DNA from: Acanthococcus lagerstroemiae
Lineage: Eukaryota > Arthropoda > Insecta > Hemiptera > Eriococcidae
Assembly (NCBI GenBank): GCA_031841125.1
Contig: CM063113.1
Coordinates: 15,397,312-15,461,311, forward strand
Length of the DNA stretch: 64,000 bases
Direction: 5' to 3'
A model generated the notes under the pieces. That model had not been told where the DNA came from. It saw only the letters and a program-made list of their open reading frames with translations, and did not search any database. The position numbers and the translations under genes are program-made. This document shows, piece after piece, positions 11,601 through 22,445 of this stretch. Within the stretch, counting starts at the first letter, position 1; each line of letters starts with the position of its first letter.

Positions 11601-13990
11601 ACATCTAGAAAATGTTGAGAAAGCTTTGAGCCCTGATGCAAACAGAGGTTAAGCTCTCAGTAAACATAACAGGCCAACATAAATAAGGTAAGGAAAAGTA
11701 TCACACTGAAAAGGCGGCTGTACACTTTAGCTGGTTGAAAAATGCTGCCGCTGGAATTCAGCCTAATCACACTCGACGCGACATAACCGCTTCAAAGTTT
11801 ATTGCCCCCTTTAATCGGCTACATTACTGTAAATTGCAGGCGGAGATGAAAAACGCGATGAAAAACACGGACTGACGACAAAGAAAGAGAAGACGGGAAA
11901 AAAAGTAGAGAGAGAGAGAAAGAGAAAAGACATTGAAAAAGAACCAAAAAGGCATGTGCAGATAAGGACAGAGCTGATATTGTATAAACAAGGGAAAATA
12001 GAACGTTATGTACAGAAAATATACGGCAAAATTGGAGCTTGTCATCGAGTTTAATATAAAAGGGGCTACCCCTGCCGTCTACCACCACAGCAGCTTCCTG
12101 CGGCGAGCTTAAAAAGAAGTCGACTTTTAAAACACGTGTCTAGACATCAGACGACAATCAGTGTTGCCAGCCGAATCATCAGAATTATCCGATAAAACGC
12201 GTTAATATGTTAATAAATTTTCAATTAAGAAACGCTATCCTTCCAAATTTTAATTTCCTTAAGTCATCGTGAACGGCAGCGAGGGTGAAGAAATTCGGAT
12301 GAAAAAGCGAAAGCTGAGACGACGCCGGACTGCGTCGAAGACGAAGCACGAGTGTTCGATGAAATTAATTTGCTACATTTCAATGACTTACACGAGCACA
12401 ATCTACGTGGCAAGGCTGACCCTCAGTACTACAGTATTAGCCGGCTCTAGGGTCGCACGAAAGGGAGGAGTGTAAATGGTATACTTAAGCCCCTATCCCA
12501 TTCGTAAAATTACATATAATAGTCGAGAAATTCTGACAGTCGGGAAAATTAGATAAGAGTGCTTACTTCTGCTTATCATAGGAAATTTTCAACATTTCAG
12601 TCGGCATTTACTAAAATTCTGCGGCCCAGTCGGAGAGATTGAAGAACGAGATGTTTAGGAACTAAAATTTATAATATTTTCGTTGGAATTTTTCGTGTCT
12701 ATAACCTTCCCCCTCTCTCTACCTAGGAGATATTCTTGGCGCCAGCCTTGAACGACTCTAGCTGTTTTAAATTCAGGGTGACCACTCGAAATTTCAGGGG
12801 GAAAAAGACCTAATTAAATTTGAAAAATGATTAAAAAAGGACCAGAATTGGAAACCGTTTGCAATATTTTCCTTCTTTTTTGTGCTTCTCTCCTTCTCTC
12901 TTTACGCATTACTCGTCATCATACTTTTTCAACCCCCCCCCCCCCCCACAATCTAAAATTGCAGCAATATGCCGGAAAATTTTATTTAAATTTTATTTAG
13001 ATACATTGCACAGCGGAAGCGTAAAATAAATGGGAAAAAATAATTTTATTCCTAATCAATAGAATTTCCAGAATTTGAAGGAGAAATTTCCCCAAAAATG
13101 ATTTAAATGATCATTTTAGGGGAAAATTACCAAAAATGACCTCCGATGACATGGGGGTATATTATATCGCATCAACGTTGCATATTTAACCCGCTTCTTT
13201 TTGATTGTACATACATGCTCCTATCGGTAATTGTCTTGTCTATTAAGCGATGAGTTGGAGACCGGAGATTCTGTGGTACCTTATTCCTCCGCTCCCGCTG
13301 GGCCCTGTTCTGGCTGAGCAATCGCTTTGAACTGTAAGGGCCGGCACGTTAAGGACTGATTGGTAGCTGCGGCGAGACATCGCTAGAAACGTTTCCAGCC
13401 AGTCGGCGGTTCTCAGTGGAGGATAAGGGCCCCAGAGAGGGGCACTAGCCCCGCGTGAACGACCGTCCTCTAACGGCCCCACATTGGTGACCTCGACAAA
13501 GGACAGTCCCAAACTATGGGTGGACTGAGGAAAATGGAGGATAGTCATCGGAAGGTAACATTCTCTCCAAACCGATTGCATACATAGATAGATTGTACGA
13601 GAGAAGTTTTTAGTCCGGACCAGAACGAGGGCATTTGAAATCAAAAAACAAGGTGTGTAAAAAGCGTGTGCGTTGATCAATCGATAATAAACACAAATTT
13701 GACTGAGAGTGCTAAAACATAAACTGTTACTAAAGGAATGTCCTGCCTGACCGATTAAAGGAGGAAATGGACAATGAGTAAGAGGAAGAGGGTGGTTTAG
13801 AAAATATCACGTACAGAAAGTGCAGGTATGCAGACGACAAAAAACGTTCCCAAGATACTCGCATCGTGCTATGCAGAAAGTAGTAGCCAGACAGGATAGT
13901 TTATGTGAAAAGGTTAATTCATTTGGGCTCATCAGACACTCCTAAATCTCATTTCGACTCCACAGAGACTTATTCAGCTGCTTTCAAGAG
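11601..13990. other. Unassigned region; simple purine and C tracts
   Basis: No transposon family is recognised. It contains a purine-rich GA tract at about 11870-11940, a run of 15 C at 12933-12947, and a short perfect-but-one hairpin (CCCCAAAAATGAT / ATCATTTTAGGGG) at about 13092-13123. Part of it (13250-13520) is G+C-rich and lies inside a 145-codon open frame described separately. Confidence 0.35.
13243..13680 (-). other. 145-codon open frame of unknown nature
   Basis: This uninterrupted minus-strand frame starts with Met and is long for this A+T-rich sequence. Its C-terminal half lies in a G+C-rich island. The product is rich in Ser, Arg, Gly and Pro, with no membrane segment, signal peptide or family motif that I recognise. 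It could be a worn transposon gag piece, an exon, or chance in a G+C-rich patch. No splice or promoter signals decide the matter. Confidence 0.2.
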
Positions 13991-14395
13991 TCATTGTGTG
14001 GCCGAGTAGTAACGTGCCCGCTTCGCAATCCTTGCGTCTCGGGTTCGAGCCCCACCAACGCCGGGAAAGCTAGTGATATTCGAATACCCTCCGTAACACC
14101 CTACATAGCGACTACAGTATCAATCGATGTGGAAAGATAGCACGCCCTGTAACCCCCGCCAGATCGAACGAACACGATATTACAATCACAGAGCATGCTA
14201 CCACCAGATCACAAAGATTGGTATTGTTGCGTGCGCACATCGCGGGCAGCTTACTCCACGTCGTGAAACTCGTGGCTAGTAGGCGAACAACGGCTGCACA
14301 CTCTTCGGCACAGAGAAGGAAAACCACCGTGGGGATAGCAATGCCGAACCACGATCCGCCTATGTCCGGCAAGAGCACGGCACTTAGAAGTAGAA
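13991..14395 (+). mobile_element. tRNA-derived SINE, type 3, copy 3 (diverged)
   Basis: It opens with the best-preserved tRNA-like head of this family: A-box-like GTGTGGCCGAGTAGTAACG and B-box GGGTTCGAGCCCC, followed by CCGGGAAAGCTAG. The body matches the copies at 7990-8545 and 11135-11600 only in blocks, such as GCACAGAGAAGGAAAACC and GCAATGCCGAACCAC. It is therefore an older insertion or a different subfamily. The right end is uncertain. Confidence 0.65.
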
Positions 14396-16921
14396 GAGAA
14401 CTCATTAGACCATTTTGAAACTAACTCTGACAAAATCTATTCAAACTTGACTGTAGCCAGGTAAGATATGCAGTGCTTGAATGTATTTTCCGACATCGGT
14501 CTTCCAAGGATTCGCACTCAGACCATTCCCAAAGCTTTTTCAATCTCCTGTTTACGATTTATTTCAAATCCTATTCCAATTTTGCAGGCGCAGAGGCGGG
14601 TGATGGACAATCTAACGCTGTTGTAGGTGAAATTGCATCACCGAAACTGAGCCGAGCTGCCGTAACAAACCTCTCCGGCTTCTGGCCACGTGGTCAGCCA
14701 TCCACCGACCGGACTGACGGTAAACCCGGGTCCTCGGCCGTAACCGAGGAGGTTCATCGGAACGTGTAATTTTCGGTTAAAATCTGATTAATTAGTCAGG
14801 CCAAAAACGATGAAGTCGGCGTCGAAATTTCTCATTGGCGGAAGTAATAATGTTATTCGTTTTGTATCCGCGACGCCGCGCCATTGCCGAGCTCTCGATG
14901 GTCTGAACGTTGCAATTACTGTACATCTGTTCGACGAAGGCAAGTCCGACTGTATGCACCGACTGCGGTCGTGGCTGGGCGGCTCCATTAAAATGGGTGA
15001 AAGTCTAATTGGTGTGACCAACCAAGGATGGATACAGCGGGCTGTTCTGTTGTGTTCTTTTCTCGCCGAAGAATGCAGCCCGAATCGACTTCGACGGCCG
15101 AGAGATTCGTGCACGGTCGTAACATCCATCATCTTCCTCGCAGAGATTATGTCCGACATTAACATGCACTCGCGATTGCGACGCTGAAGGCCGTTCGTCT
15201 AGCTGCTAACCTAGATATGGCGGCGGCGAAGGAAAGTGCAACCGTTTCTGGTCTGATTGGCCATTCGCATTCGTTATACCCTTTCCGTACGGATGCTGGC
15301 TCGCGTCTTGGCAAGTCACAACTCAGTCACATGTCGCGTGTGAGGGCAGCCAGAGTGGCCGGCTACCACATCTAACCGTATCGGACATTCGGGGATTATA
15401 TGCCAACAGCGGAAGGTTCGTCGGGAAGGCAAGCCCAGGCGAGATCCAGCTGGCGGAAACTTTTTCGACGATTCGATGAGAAAAATTCAGCGGCACGTAA
15501 ACAACGGAATGGGATTAGAATACAAGTGCAAATTAACGGTTTATGCGTCGACAGAAGAAAAAAAAAGCGGTTTAACGTATTGACACTGAAATTTCGTGAC
15601 TATAAATAACTTTTAATTACACCCGTTCATTTTGCTAGTTTTACGCATATGCGATAATGTACACATAAATTGGTGAAATTGATTTATGAGGTAGGTACAT
15701 GCTCGTACACAGGCACCCAATTCATCAGGTTTTTTATTTGAAAATTGTTTTCCCAAATTTAAGAGAGTGAATTATGCAGGTAAGACATGTGCGAGCTGTA
15801 TAGAAAATTGCAAGCGCTGAGGGGAAGTAAGAAACATATTCGATGCAAGTTTCTGTTGTACGACCTTCTGATATTCCGTTACTGTTGATTCGCAAGACAC
15901 TGCAAGAATCACAGCTGATAGAGGTCCAAGAAAGGAAGGTCGTCTGAAGGTACAGAATCCGTTTTTCTGTCACAATTTCCCGCGTACGCTTCCGAAAGGC
16001 ATCGAGTAATGTACTTGTAGACTCACCCTCTGACTCTTGGATACCGTGCTCAACTTATATGATGACTTTCAGCGTCAGGGAACTGGTGAGTCATCTAATT
16101 TTTAGCGCATTTTTGTAGCCATACGCTAATACACATTCCTACTAACAAAGTCGAAAACCAAAGCAAATAATATCTAATTTTATTTTCGTAATCTACGACC
16201 CCCCCCCTATTTCGATACTTTGTTCGATATGGTTCCATTCAAGGTGAAACATTCCAGCTGTTTTTTTTTTGGGGGGGGGGAGGAGGAAGACGATATTTTT
16301 GCCCAAAAAGAAACTAGACCATAGCTTTTGAAAATCCTCGTTTGTTTCGACAAAATTCCAATTTCACATGAGGGGGGAGGTTGTGCCACAACCTGTATGT
16401 ATGTACTAAATCAACTTTATTCGATAACTCCAATAAAAATGAACGAAATGTCATGGGGGTGCCTGATACTGATAGAAAAACAATACCAGCAGAAGCGTAT
16501 AGCTTTTCGTAGAATTTGGATCATGAGGGAGGAGGGTAGAAATTTGTATTCGGCTATATCTCCCATACGTTACATTTGACTGCAAAATTTATGACAACTA
16601 TTTTTGTTGGCATAGCTAATTAATACAACACTATAGTTATGTTTTTTTGTTTCAAATAGACCATTGTCCACTATTGGACGTGTTGACGTTCGCGTTCCAA
16701 TAAAGGAATGGATGGACATACGAGCCAGTCTAGGCAGGTAAAAATTAGAAACACGATCATGCAAGAGGGCACTCGTGCTTCATCTTTTTTTTAATCTATA
16801 CACTAGCCTAGAAAATTGTAACATGGATGCCACGATGCATACTCGGAAAATAAGAGAAATATATAAATTTCTTCTGAAAAATCATTGAAGTCCGACGGTG
16901 GGCAAATTTGTACCAGGTCTG
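14396..16921. other. Unassigned; G+C-rich island with long overlapping frames
   Basis: 14590-15440 is clearly richer in G+C and CpG than its surroundings and is open on both strands. The plus strand has 98 codons at 14473-14769 and 125 codons at 14810-15187; the minus strand has 125 codons at 14788-15165. None of the products carries a motif I recognise. The remainder (15440-16921) is A+T-rich with C- and G-runs near 16200 and 16270. It might be an exon or promoter-associated island of a host gene or a decayed element. Confidence 0.25.
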
Positions 16922-17666
16922 GTACACAGAGACTAAATTTGACTATCAGTTTGGGGGCTGGAGAAGAAAAATTTGTCGACAAACATTTTTTAGAAAACTA
17001 AAAATTTGCCTATTTTTTAATCGAAAAAAAAAAATAAATAAACGAACAAACGTGCTTAGAAAATGAAAAATTCAGATGAACAGTTTCGAAATTTGCGACT
17101 GCCAAATTATTAGGGGGCATTTACCCCCTCCCCCCTCCCCAATAGTTTCGTCCCTATAAATGCAGACTGAAACCTTATCCTCCAAGCACTCACATTTGTG
17201 CACATGAGCATACCCTAGTCTGGGAGGGTGGGCTGGAAGGATGTTAAGAATACTTGAGAGGAACACACAACTTCCTTTACACATTAAGGTGGTCATTATT
17301 TACTCTTGGTGATATTTCTTTCTGAATTTCCTCTGATTCGTCTTCTAAACTGGTTCCAATAAAATCAAAAAAAAAAAAAAAACAGAAAGTTTCACGTCGA
17401 TAGGATACGGGGAATCCGTGCCACAAACTCCCTTTCGTTCTTATGGGAAAAACACATGGAATTTTGACTTTTGTTCCAGACTAAATTTCCTTCCTATATT
17501 CACCAGGACCGAAGCTCGTAAATCAAACAATAGAACATTTGCTGTCCTATGCAGCTTGTGACATTGGACAATAGGTCTTTTGCTTTCAACTTTTAGATTT
17601 TAATAAAATGTTCAACTTTCTCAAATTTCAGGCTCTAGGTCAAACAGAGAATCTGGTAAAAACAGA
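16922..17666 (+). repeat. Unnamed dispersed repeat RF1, copy 1
   Basis: The whole stretch is matched in reverse orientation by 27824-28668, 10 kb away. Aligned blocks include TTAGAAAACTAAAAATTTGC / ATTTTTTAATCGAAAAA, GCACATGAGCATACCC, GGAAGGATGTTA, GGGGAATCCGTGCCA and AGGTCAAACAGAGAATCT. Identity looks roughly 85% by eye. No coding capacity, terminal inverted repeat or tRNA head was found. It contains C-runs and an A-run. It behaves as a mobile or duplicated non-coding unit of about 750 bp, class unknown. Confidence 0.75.
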
Positions 17667-17837
17667 ATAGTTGCTGAAATTCGAAATTCAACGTTTGTTA
17701 CCGACTTTCAGATTTTCGAAACGTCTTCCACATTTCAGCTTTGTTTAAGCCTTTCAGATAACTTTCGATACTGAGCTTGAAACCTTCGGCTTTTGACTGA
17801 CTAGTTTCTGACAGAAGTCCAGGGTATTCCGTTTTCA

Positions 17838-18088
17838 GAAACAAAATTTGACTTTCACTTTGGGGAGATGGAGCAGAGAAATCGGCCGACAAAAAATATT
17901 TTTCAAAACTAAAACTCGCGGACAAAATTTTAAAAAAATTAAAAATTTGCTCATTTTTAAATCGAAATATTTCTTAATTGAAAAGAAAAATAAACAAACA
18001 TTCATATAGAATGAAAAATTCGAATGAACACTTTCAAAATAGCCGACTGCCCCCTCCCCCCACATACACCCTATAACTTCATCTCTGC
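17838..18088 (+). repeat. Unnamed dispersed repeat RF1, partial copy 3
   Basis: This stretch matches the first third of the RF1 copy at 16922 in the same orientation. Shared features are AAATTTGACT followed by a TTTGGGG box, then AAAATTTGCTCATTTTTAAATC, AAACAAACATTC, ATGAAAAATTCGAATGAACA and a C-run. It stops after the C-run, so it is truncated, and is more diverged than the other pair. Confidence 0.65.
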
Positions 18089-19020
18089 TGGTACATTTCA
18101 AATTTTCTTACTACTTCTCGTGATTTCAACTATTCTGGTATGTTTTGTCACATTTTCATTCTCGTATTTTTGGTAAGATCTGCGATCTGATACATTTTCT
18201 GACACCAACGTTTTGTTATTTTTTCGGTTCGTTTTGGTATATTCAGCAGATTTTGGCAAGAATGAATCCAAAAAATTCCTCTTTCATCAATATTTTGATC
18301 ATTTTCAGCAGAAATTTCAGTTTTCCGTTTTCCCAATAAAATTTGCAATGAGAATTCCCAATTCTCATTTTCCAATGGAAATATACGTGGGACGTTTCAG
18401 AAGTAAGGTCACACTGTCTATACAGCGCCGGGAAAGTGAAAACATTGAGTCAGCTGAGAATGAAAATGTTCGTTAGGCTTCCATGAACAGAGTGCAGAAC
18501 GTACAGTAAATATTCGGCACCGTAAATTGGGGCTATTCTACACATTTCCTTCTTCTTTTTTTTTAAATAGTTTTTTCACTGAGGTAAACGGACGAATGCT
18601 ATTGAAAGCTATCCAAGTGGTATCATTGGAAAGTGAACCATATGAGGAAAACATCCATTACAAAAATAATGACCTTGGGCTCGGGGGTCGGTAGTTATGA
18701 CGTCTGAAAGTCAATTGGTAAAGTGAAACGGATTTGAGGCTACTCTACACATGACACAAAATACACGCACAATTGTGGCAGAACGTATGTATTCTGAACA
18801 GAAATGTTGAGAAAAGACTGAAAACAAACTAACGCTTAGCAATAATCACGCGAAGTCGTGGGAGTAGAGGCGTTCCGAAACTTCTTCATGGGGGGGGGGG
18901 GGGTGAATCTAAAATTTGTCGACTAACGCAATGACCGCAAATCGAAAATTTCTTCGTAGGCCCATATTCTATGCGGCTATAACCTTCACTTAGTTTACAC
19001 ACCGTGATAATAGGGCACAA
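18089..19020. other. Unassigned sequence
   Basis: No gene or repeat family is recognised. A run of about 14 G lies at 18890-18903. The open frames near 18145-18476 overlap on both strands and are Phe-rich, as expected from A+T-rich sequence by chance. Confidence 0.3.
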
Positions 19021-19344
19021 CTATTTACTTGGTCAGTTTCTGTGTAACACGATGCAAGCACTTGACAAACGTCTTTTGTCTCTGCATACCTGCATATCCG
19101 GTTCATCAATTGTTCAAAAAGCACATTCTTCTTCTTCTCTTCTTCACTCATTATACTTTCTCCTCCATTGGTCGGCCTGACAGGACATTAGAGCAGTCCA
19201 GTCACAATTTATGCTAACCCTTACAAGATTTATTTTAACTGTCGGTCCATTAATACACGCACCTTCTCTATACCGTCTCGTCTTTTTGATTTCGAATGCC
19301 TTTGCTGCGGTCCGAACTACACACCTCTCTCGGGCAAATTCTCG
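19020..19344. repeat. Diverged repeat downstream of the mariner relic, also at 36290-36560
   Basis: Blocks here recur in the same order at 36290-36560: TTTGTCTCTGCAT.CCTGCATATCCGG, a (TTC)n-rich stretch, CTTTCTCCTCCATTGGTCGG and GGTCCGAACTA.ACACTTCTCTC. The conservation is patchy. It may be flanking sequence carried with a mariner, or an unrelated old repeat. Confidence 0.4.
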
Positions 19345-19961
19345 AAAAACGCGCACTCCCCTTGGACAGCTATAAACTGATTCCACCGCCTTTTCCAGTT
19401 TTCATGACGATTTCGGGACATTTAAGCCGGCAGTTTCTGAAGTATCCTCGTCACGTACCTTTGGATGTCAGTTACTGATTCGAAATGTGTTCGTCAACGA
19501 TTTGTTCGATCTGGAGAAGAAAAGTCATACGGTGACATATCCGGATGTTTTTTAATGTGAAGAATTGCGTTATGTTGAAGGAAATATGACATGGCGCATG
19601 GTCAGGATGAAGAATCCATATGTTTGCGACCCCTGGGTGAACTGTAACGGCTCTTCTTCGTAACCATTCGAGCAATTTGACGTAACATTGTTGATTTACA
19701 GTCTGCCCAGGTGGTACAAACTCCTTGTGAATCACCCCTTAGCTATCACAGAAGCAAATTATCATCGTTTTGACTTTGGATTTGCTCTTTCACACCTTTC
19801 TCGGGCTGAGTTTTGGGACAGCCACTAACAACTCATAACTTATCGCCAAACACCTGCATCACATTATCGAGCATTTCTCTTCCAGATTCCCCAAATTTTA
19901 CTCCGAAGTTGACCATATACCGCTGCTCGATTGTACTTTGCTTCATTTTCGTGACACGCAT
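19345..19961 (-). pseudogene. mariner-family transposase relic, internally deleted
   Basis: Mariner transposases cut and paste elements at TA sites. On the minus strand the N-terminal segment (from 19961) reads with MKQSTIEQRYMVNFGVKF, the first helix-turn-helix region. After a large deletion the catalytic core resumes with MIHKEFVPPGQTVNQQ and WILHPDHAPCH, which carries the second catalytic Asp (19472-19735). In a shifted frame it continues with THFESVTDIQRYVTRIL and NWKRRWNQFIAVQGE to about 19345. A frameshift follows the second catalytic block, and the third catalytic Asp block (normally YSPDLAP-like) is not recognisable. Terminal inverted repeats were not found. It is non-functional and belongs to a different mariner lineage from the copy at 58268-60200. 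Confidence 0.8.
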
Positions 19962-20281
19962 CACATTCACCAACCTGAACTAGACGACACAAACTGGAGA
20001 ACTAACATTTACACTGGGGTCGCAAATACAGTGGTAGCTAGAGGAAGGTTATTAGGTTATTAACTCGGTAAAGTTTCAGATTTGAAGGGTTATTACACAC
20101 GCGGTGAAAAAATTATTCCTGTTATTTATAGCACCCGTAGAAGCGAGAAAGACTGGTCCTCCACACCGGATATAACGTGAATACTGATACGGATTTCTTG
20201 AGAAATAGCAAACCAGCGTAATTTCCAGCCTTTATTAAGAAGATTAAATTGCTGAAAATGTACGTTAGTAGTAACAGCATT

Positions 20282-20460
20282 CAGTGGCGTAGCCAGAATT
20301 TTCCCCGGGGGGGGGGCGAAGTAAGATTTTCAAGGGAGAAAAAGTCGAAAATTGAGGTATTTTTAAAAAATTGCCGATATTAGAGGATTATTTCATGAAA
20401 AATGAAGGTAGAATTACTGCTCGAGCAGAAATTCCATTGAAATTGAATTTTCAAACGAAG
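20282..20460 (+). mobile_element. Left end of a CAGTGGCGTAGCC-type MITE
   Basis: CAGTGGCGTAGCCAGAATTT at 20284 is followed by CCCC and a run of 10 G, exactly the layout of the MITE at 35964 and its relatives. I could not find the matching right terminus, so it is truncated, or its right half has diverged beyond recognition. The right limit given is arbitrary. Confidence 0.5.
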
Positions 20461-20526
20461 TTTGGAGTCGTTCAGTCGAACCACATCTGAGACATAGCTA
20501 TAGTCTAAGTCACAACTAGTCAATAA

Positions 20527-20940
20527 CGTGGCTCTGTGGCGTACCGGTAAAAACTCGGCTTCTTAAACCGAAAGCACCGGGTTCGATTCCCAATGCCGGC
20601 ATCGTTATCAGCAATGCAAGAAAGAACTCGTCACACATTCTAACACCGCATTCTGATAACATACGCAGAGTCGCAACCACCTACAGCAGAGGCTTCCGAG
20701 ACGTGTGTAACCGGTCGCCAGTATCTGAAAGCTGTAAATGGGTAAGGCGCTACCTGCCGGTGCTCGTTGACGGGGCTAGTAATACGGGTATTCGACAGGC
20801 AGATAGCGCAGTTGACCTAGGCCGATTCCCGGCAAGAAGAGAAGAGGGCTAAGGCAGCCCTAAGAGGCTCCCCGATGTCCCTGAGGTAATGCTCGAAGGG
20901 GCGGTTCCAGGGCTCGGGTGAGAGCAAATGAAAAGAGAAC
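20527..20940 (+). mobile_element. tRNA-derived SINE, type 2 (Lys-type head)
   Basis: The 5' part is a tRNA-like head. It has GTGGCTCTGTGGCGTACCGG, an anticodon loop reading TTCTTAA (CTT, Lys-type) and a good B-box (GGGTTCGATTCCC). The head is followed by CAATGCCGGCAT. About 200 bp further on, from GACCTAGGCCG near 20812 to GAGAGCAAATGAAAAGAG, lies a tail of about 125 bp that is the same as the tail of the type-1 SINEs (5848-6067, 49731-49891). An anticodon-stem mismatch (C-A) and the long body argue against a functional tRNA gene. It could be one 410-bp SINE or a tail fragment inserted next to a tRNA-like sequence. Confidence 0.65.
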
Positions 20941-20944
20941 TGTC

Positions 20945-21120
20945 AAAACTGTAAAGGCCAAGAATGCATTTTGAATTGACTACTTGTTTGTCCCAAGGTT
21001 CGGTGTTGTACCTCGGGACACCACTAATACAATTTTGCATTCTCTAACTCGAATACAAAGGCCAGAAATGCATTTTTAACAAACTAACTTTTGTATCCCA
21101 AGGTTCCGTATTGTAGAAAA
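20945..21120 (+). repeat. Two-unit tandem duplication, period about 105 bp
   Basis: TAAAGGCCAAGAATGCATTTT near 20950 recurs as CAAAGGCCAGAAATGCATTTT near 21056. Both are followed by a TTTGTNTCCCAAGGTTC block. The second unit is truncated near 21120. The duplication sits directly after the SINE tail. Confidence 0.6.
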
Positions 21121-21359
21121 TTAATTTTCATCAATTATGTATTGCAGACGTACATTATATCGTGCATATAGCTCATGAAAAACAGAAAACGCCGATTTAG
21201 TTCCATGAAATAGTAACTGGAATCCATCAAACCAGAATCCTCGGTTTTTGACCATTCGCGAATACTATGCACCGTCACGAGAGTGTCATGGCGTGGTTCC
21301 TTTAAGAATATAATAGAGAATCATAAAATGATATTTTTGATGAATTGCTTTTCAACTTT

Positions 21360-21990
21360 GGACCTGTCCCAGGGTGCATGAGATGACCCCCGGCAGGGCG
21401 CACCTACTCGCTTTTTTCTTCACACCGTATACCTCCACTAGTTCGCTGACCTTGAGTTCGATCGGCGTTATGCATGCTAATGCCTCCGAAGAATTAGTGC
21501 GGTACGCACTGATACACCTCATCGCGGCTTTTTGCTGAATCTTCTACATCTCCGCTCTTCTGTAGGGAATCTTGATGGCATCAGCAAATACTGGCGCCCC
21601 GAACAGGAGGACTGACATGTGCGGCCGATTCCCGGCAAGAAGAGAAGAGGGCTAAGGCAGCCCTAAGAGGCTTCCCGATGTCCCTGAGGTAATGCTCGAT
21701 GGGGCGGTTCTAGAACTCGGGTGAGAGCAAATGAAAAGAGGATTACTGATATGATGACGTGGACGTACATCTTTCTCCTCTTCTCCCGCGGCCCCTCTAG
21801 GTTCGGCACAGCTGTCCAGCTACTCGATCCGCCTTCTCAGCTGCCCGTCGGAAGTGCTCTCGGAACTGCAAATTCCTGTCGATCCACAGCCCCAGGTACT
21901 TCAGGGTAGAACAGAGCCCAATCTCCACACCTTTTAGGACAGAGATGGGTGGGATGTAGTTGCGTCGCGTCGTGAACAACACAGCTTCCG
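21360..21990 (-). mobile_element. R1/TRAS-like LINE fragment (C-terminal RT region), interrupted
   Basis: On the minus strand it encodes pieces of the end of an R1-type polyprotein: EAVLFTTRRNYIPPISVLKG and EIGLCSTLKYLGLWIDRNL (21797-21982), then SVLLFGAPVFADAIKIPYRR (near 21540-21600) and RCISAYRTNSSEAL. The blocks match the plus-strand R1 copy at 53830-54300. Between the two halves lies a foreign insertion, the SINE tail at 21615-21742. At its 5' side the fragment abuts a plus-strand RTE fragment near 21990. Confidence 0.75.
21615..21742 (+). mobile_element. Headless SINE-tail copy inserted in an R1 LINE
   Basis: This is nearly identical to 20812-20938: CCGATTCCCGGCAAGAAGAG, GGGCTAAGGCAGCCCTAAGA, GATGTCCCTGAGGTAATGCT and GAGAGCAAATGAAAAGAG. 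No tRNA head precedes it. Immediate flanks TGACATG and TGACGTG may be a short TSD. It is therefore a 5'-truncated SINE insertion that splits the R1 frame, as LINE-driven retroposition would produce. Confidence 0.7.
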
Positions 21991-22445
21991 TCTACTGTAC
22001 CGCTAAGTACAGACATGGCTCCGAAACTTGGACTTTGTCCAAAAAAATTAGAACTACTCAAAATTCGACGGAACGATCAATTTTAAATATCAAGAAAAAA
22101 GACCACATCAAAATCTCAACTATCAAATTCAAATTAAAAAACAATAAATGTGCTGTACTGCTGATAAAAAATGGAGTTGGGGTGGTCACGTAGCAAAACT
22201 GCAGGATAACCATTGGACGTACAAATTGACCGTTCGGTACAATACGGGAACAAGAAGGCAAGGCAAACAGAGGATCAGATGGAGGGACGGCTTTGGTAGG
22301 CTGCTGGGACACAGTGCCTTTCAAAGGAATGGCCAGGGCCGCAACGAGTGGAGCAGGCTGGGGGAGGATTGTGCCCGATTCTACGGCCACAAGTGCGCAC
22401 TGTAGTGTATGTACTTGTAAAAACAAAGCTTGATAAGAGAATGAT
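21990..22445 (+). mobile_element. RTE-like LINE fragment, C-terminal end (LINE F)
   Basis: Frames on the plus strand read HGSETWTLSKKIRTTQNST (21960-22193), then WSWGGHVAKLQDNHWTYKL, KQRIRWRDGFGRLLG and WSRLGEDCARFYG (22148-22405), the conserved end of RTE-like polyproteins. Only the last 140 or so residues remain, with a frame change between the halves. A short 3' UTR follows to about 22445. Confidence 0.75.

Noticed and set aside
12933..12947. C-run as sequencing artefact
   Set aside because: It cannot be decided from the sequence alone. Many similar runs sit inside repeats with consistent context, so I do not treat it as an error or as a feature.
13991..14070. Possible tRNA gene on the plus strand
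   Set aside because: The head is tRNA-like, but no acceptor stem closes it and the body matches the type-3 SINE copies.
20527..20600. Possible tRNA-Lys (CTT) gene
   Set aside because: The loop reads CTT and the B-box is intact, but the stem has a C-A mismatch, the D-arm is irregular, and the sequence continues into a SINE tail.
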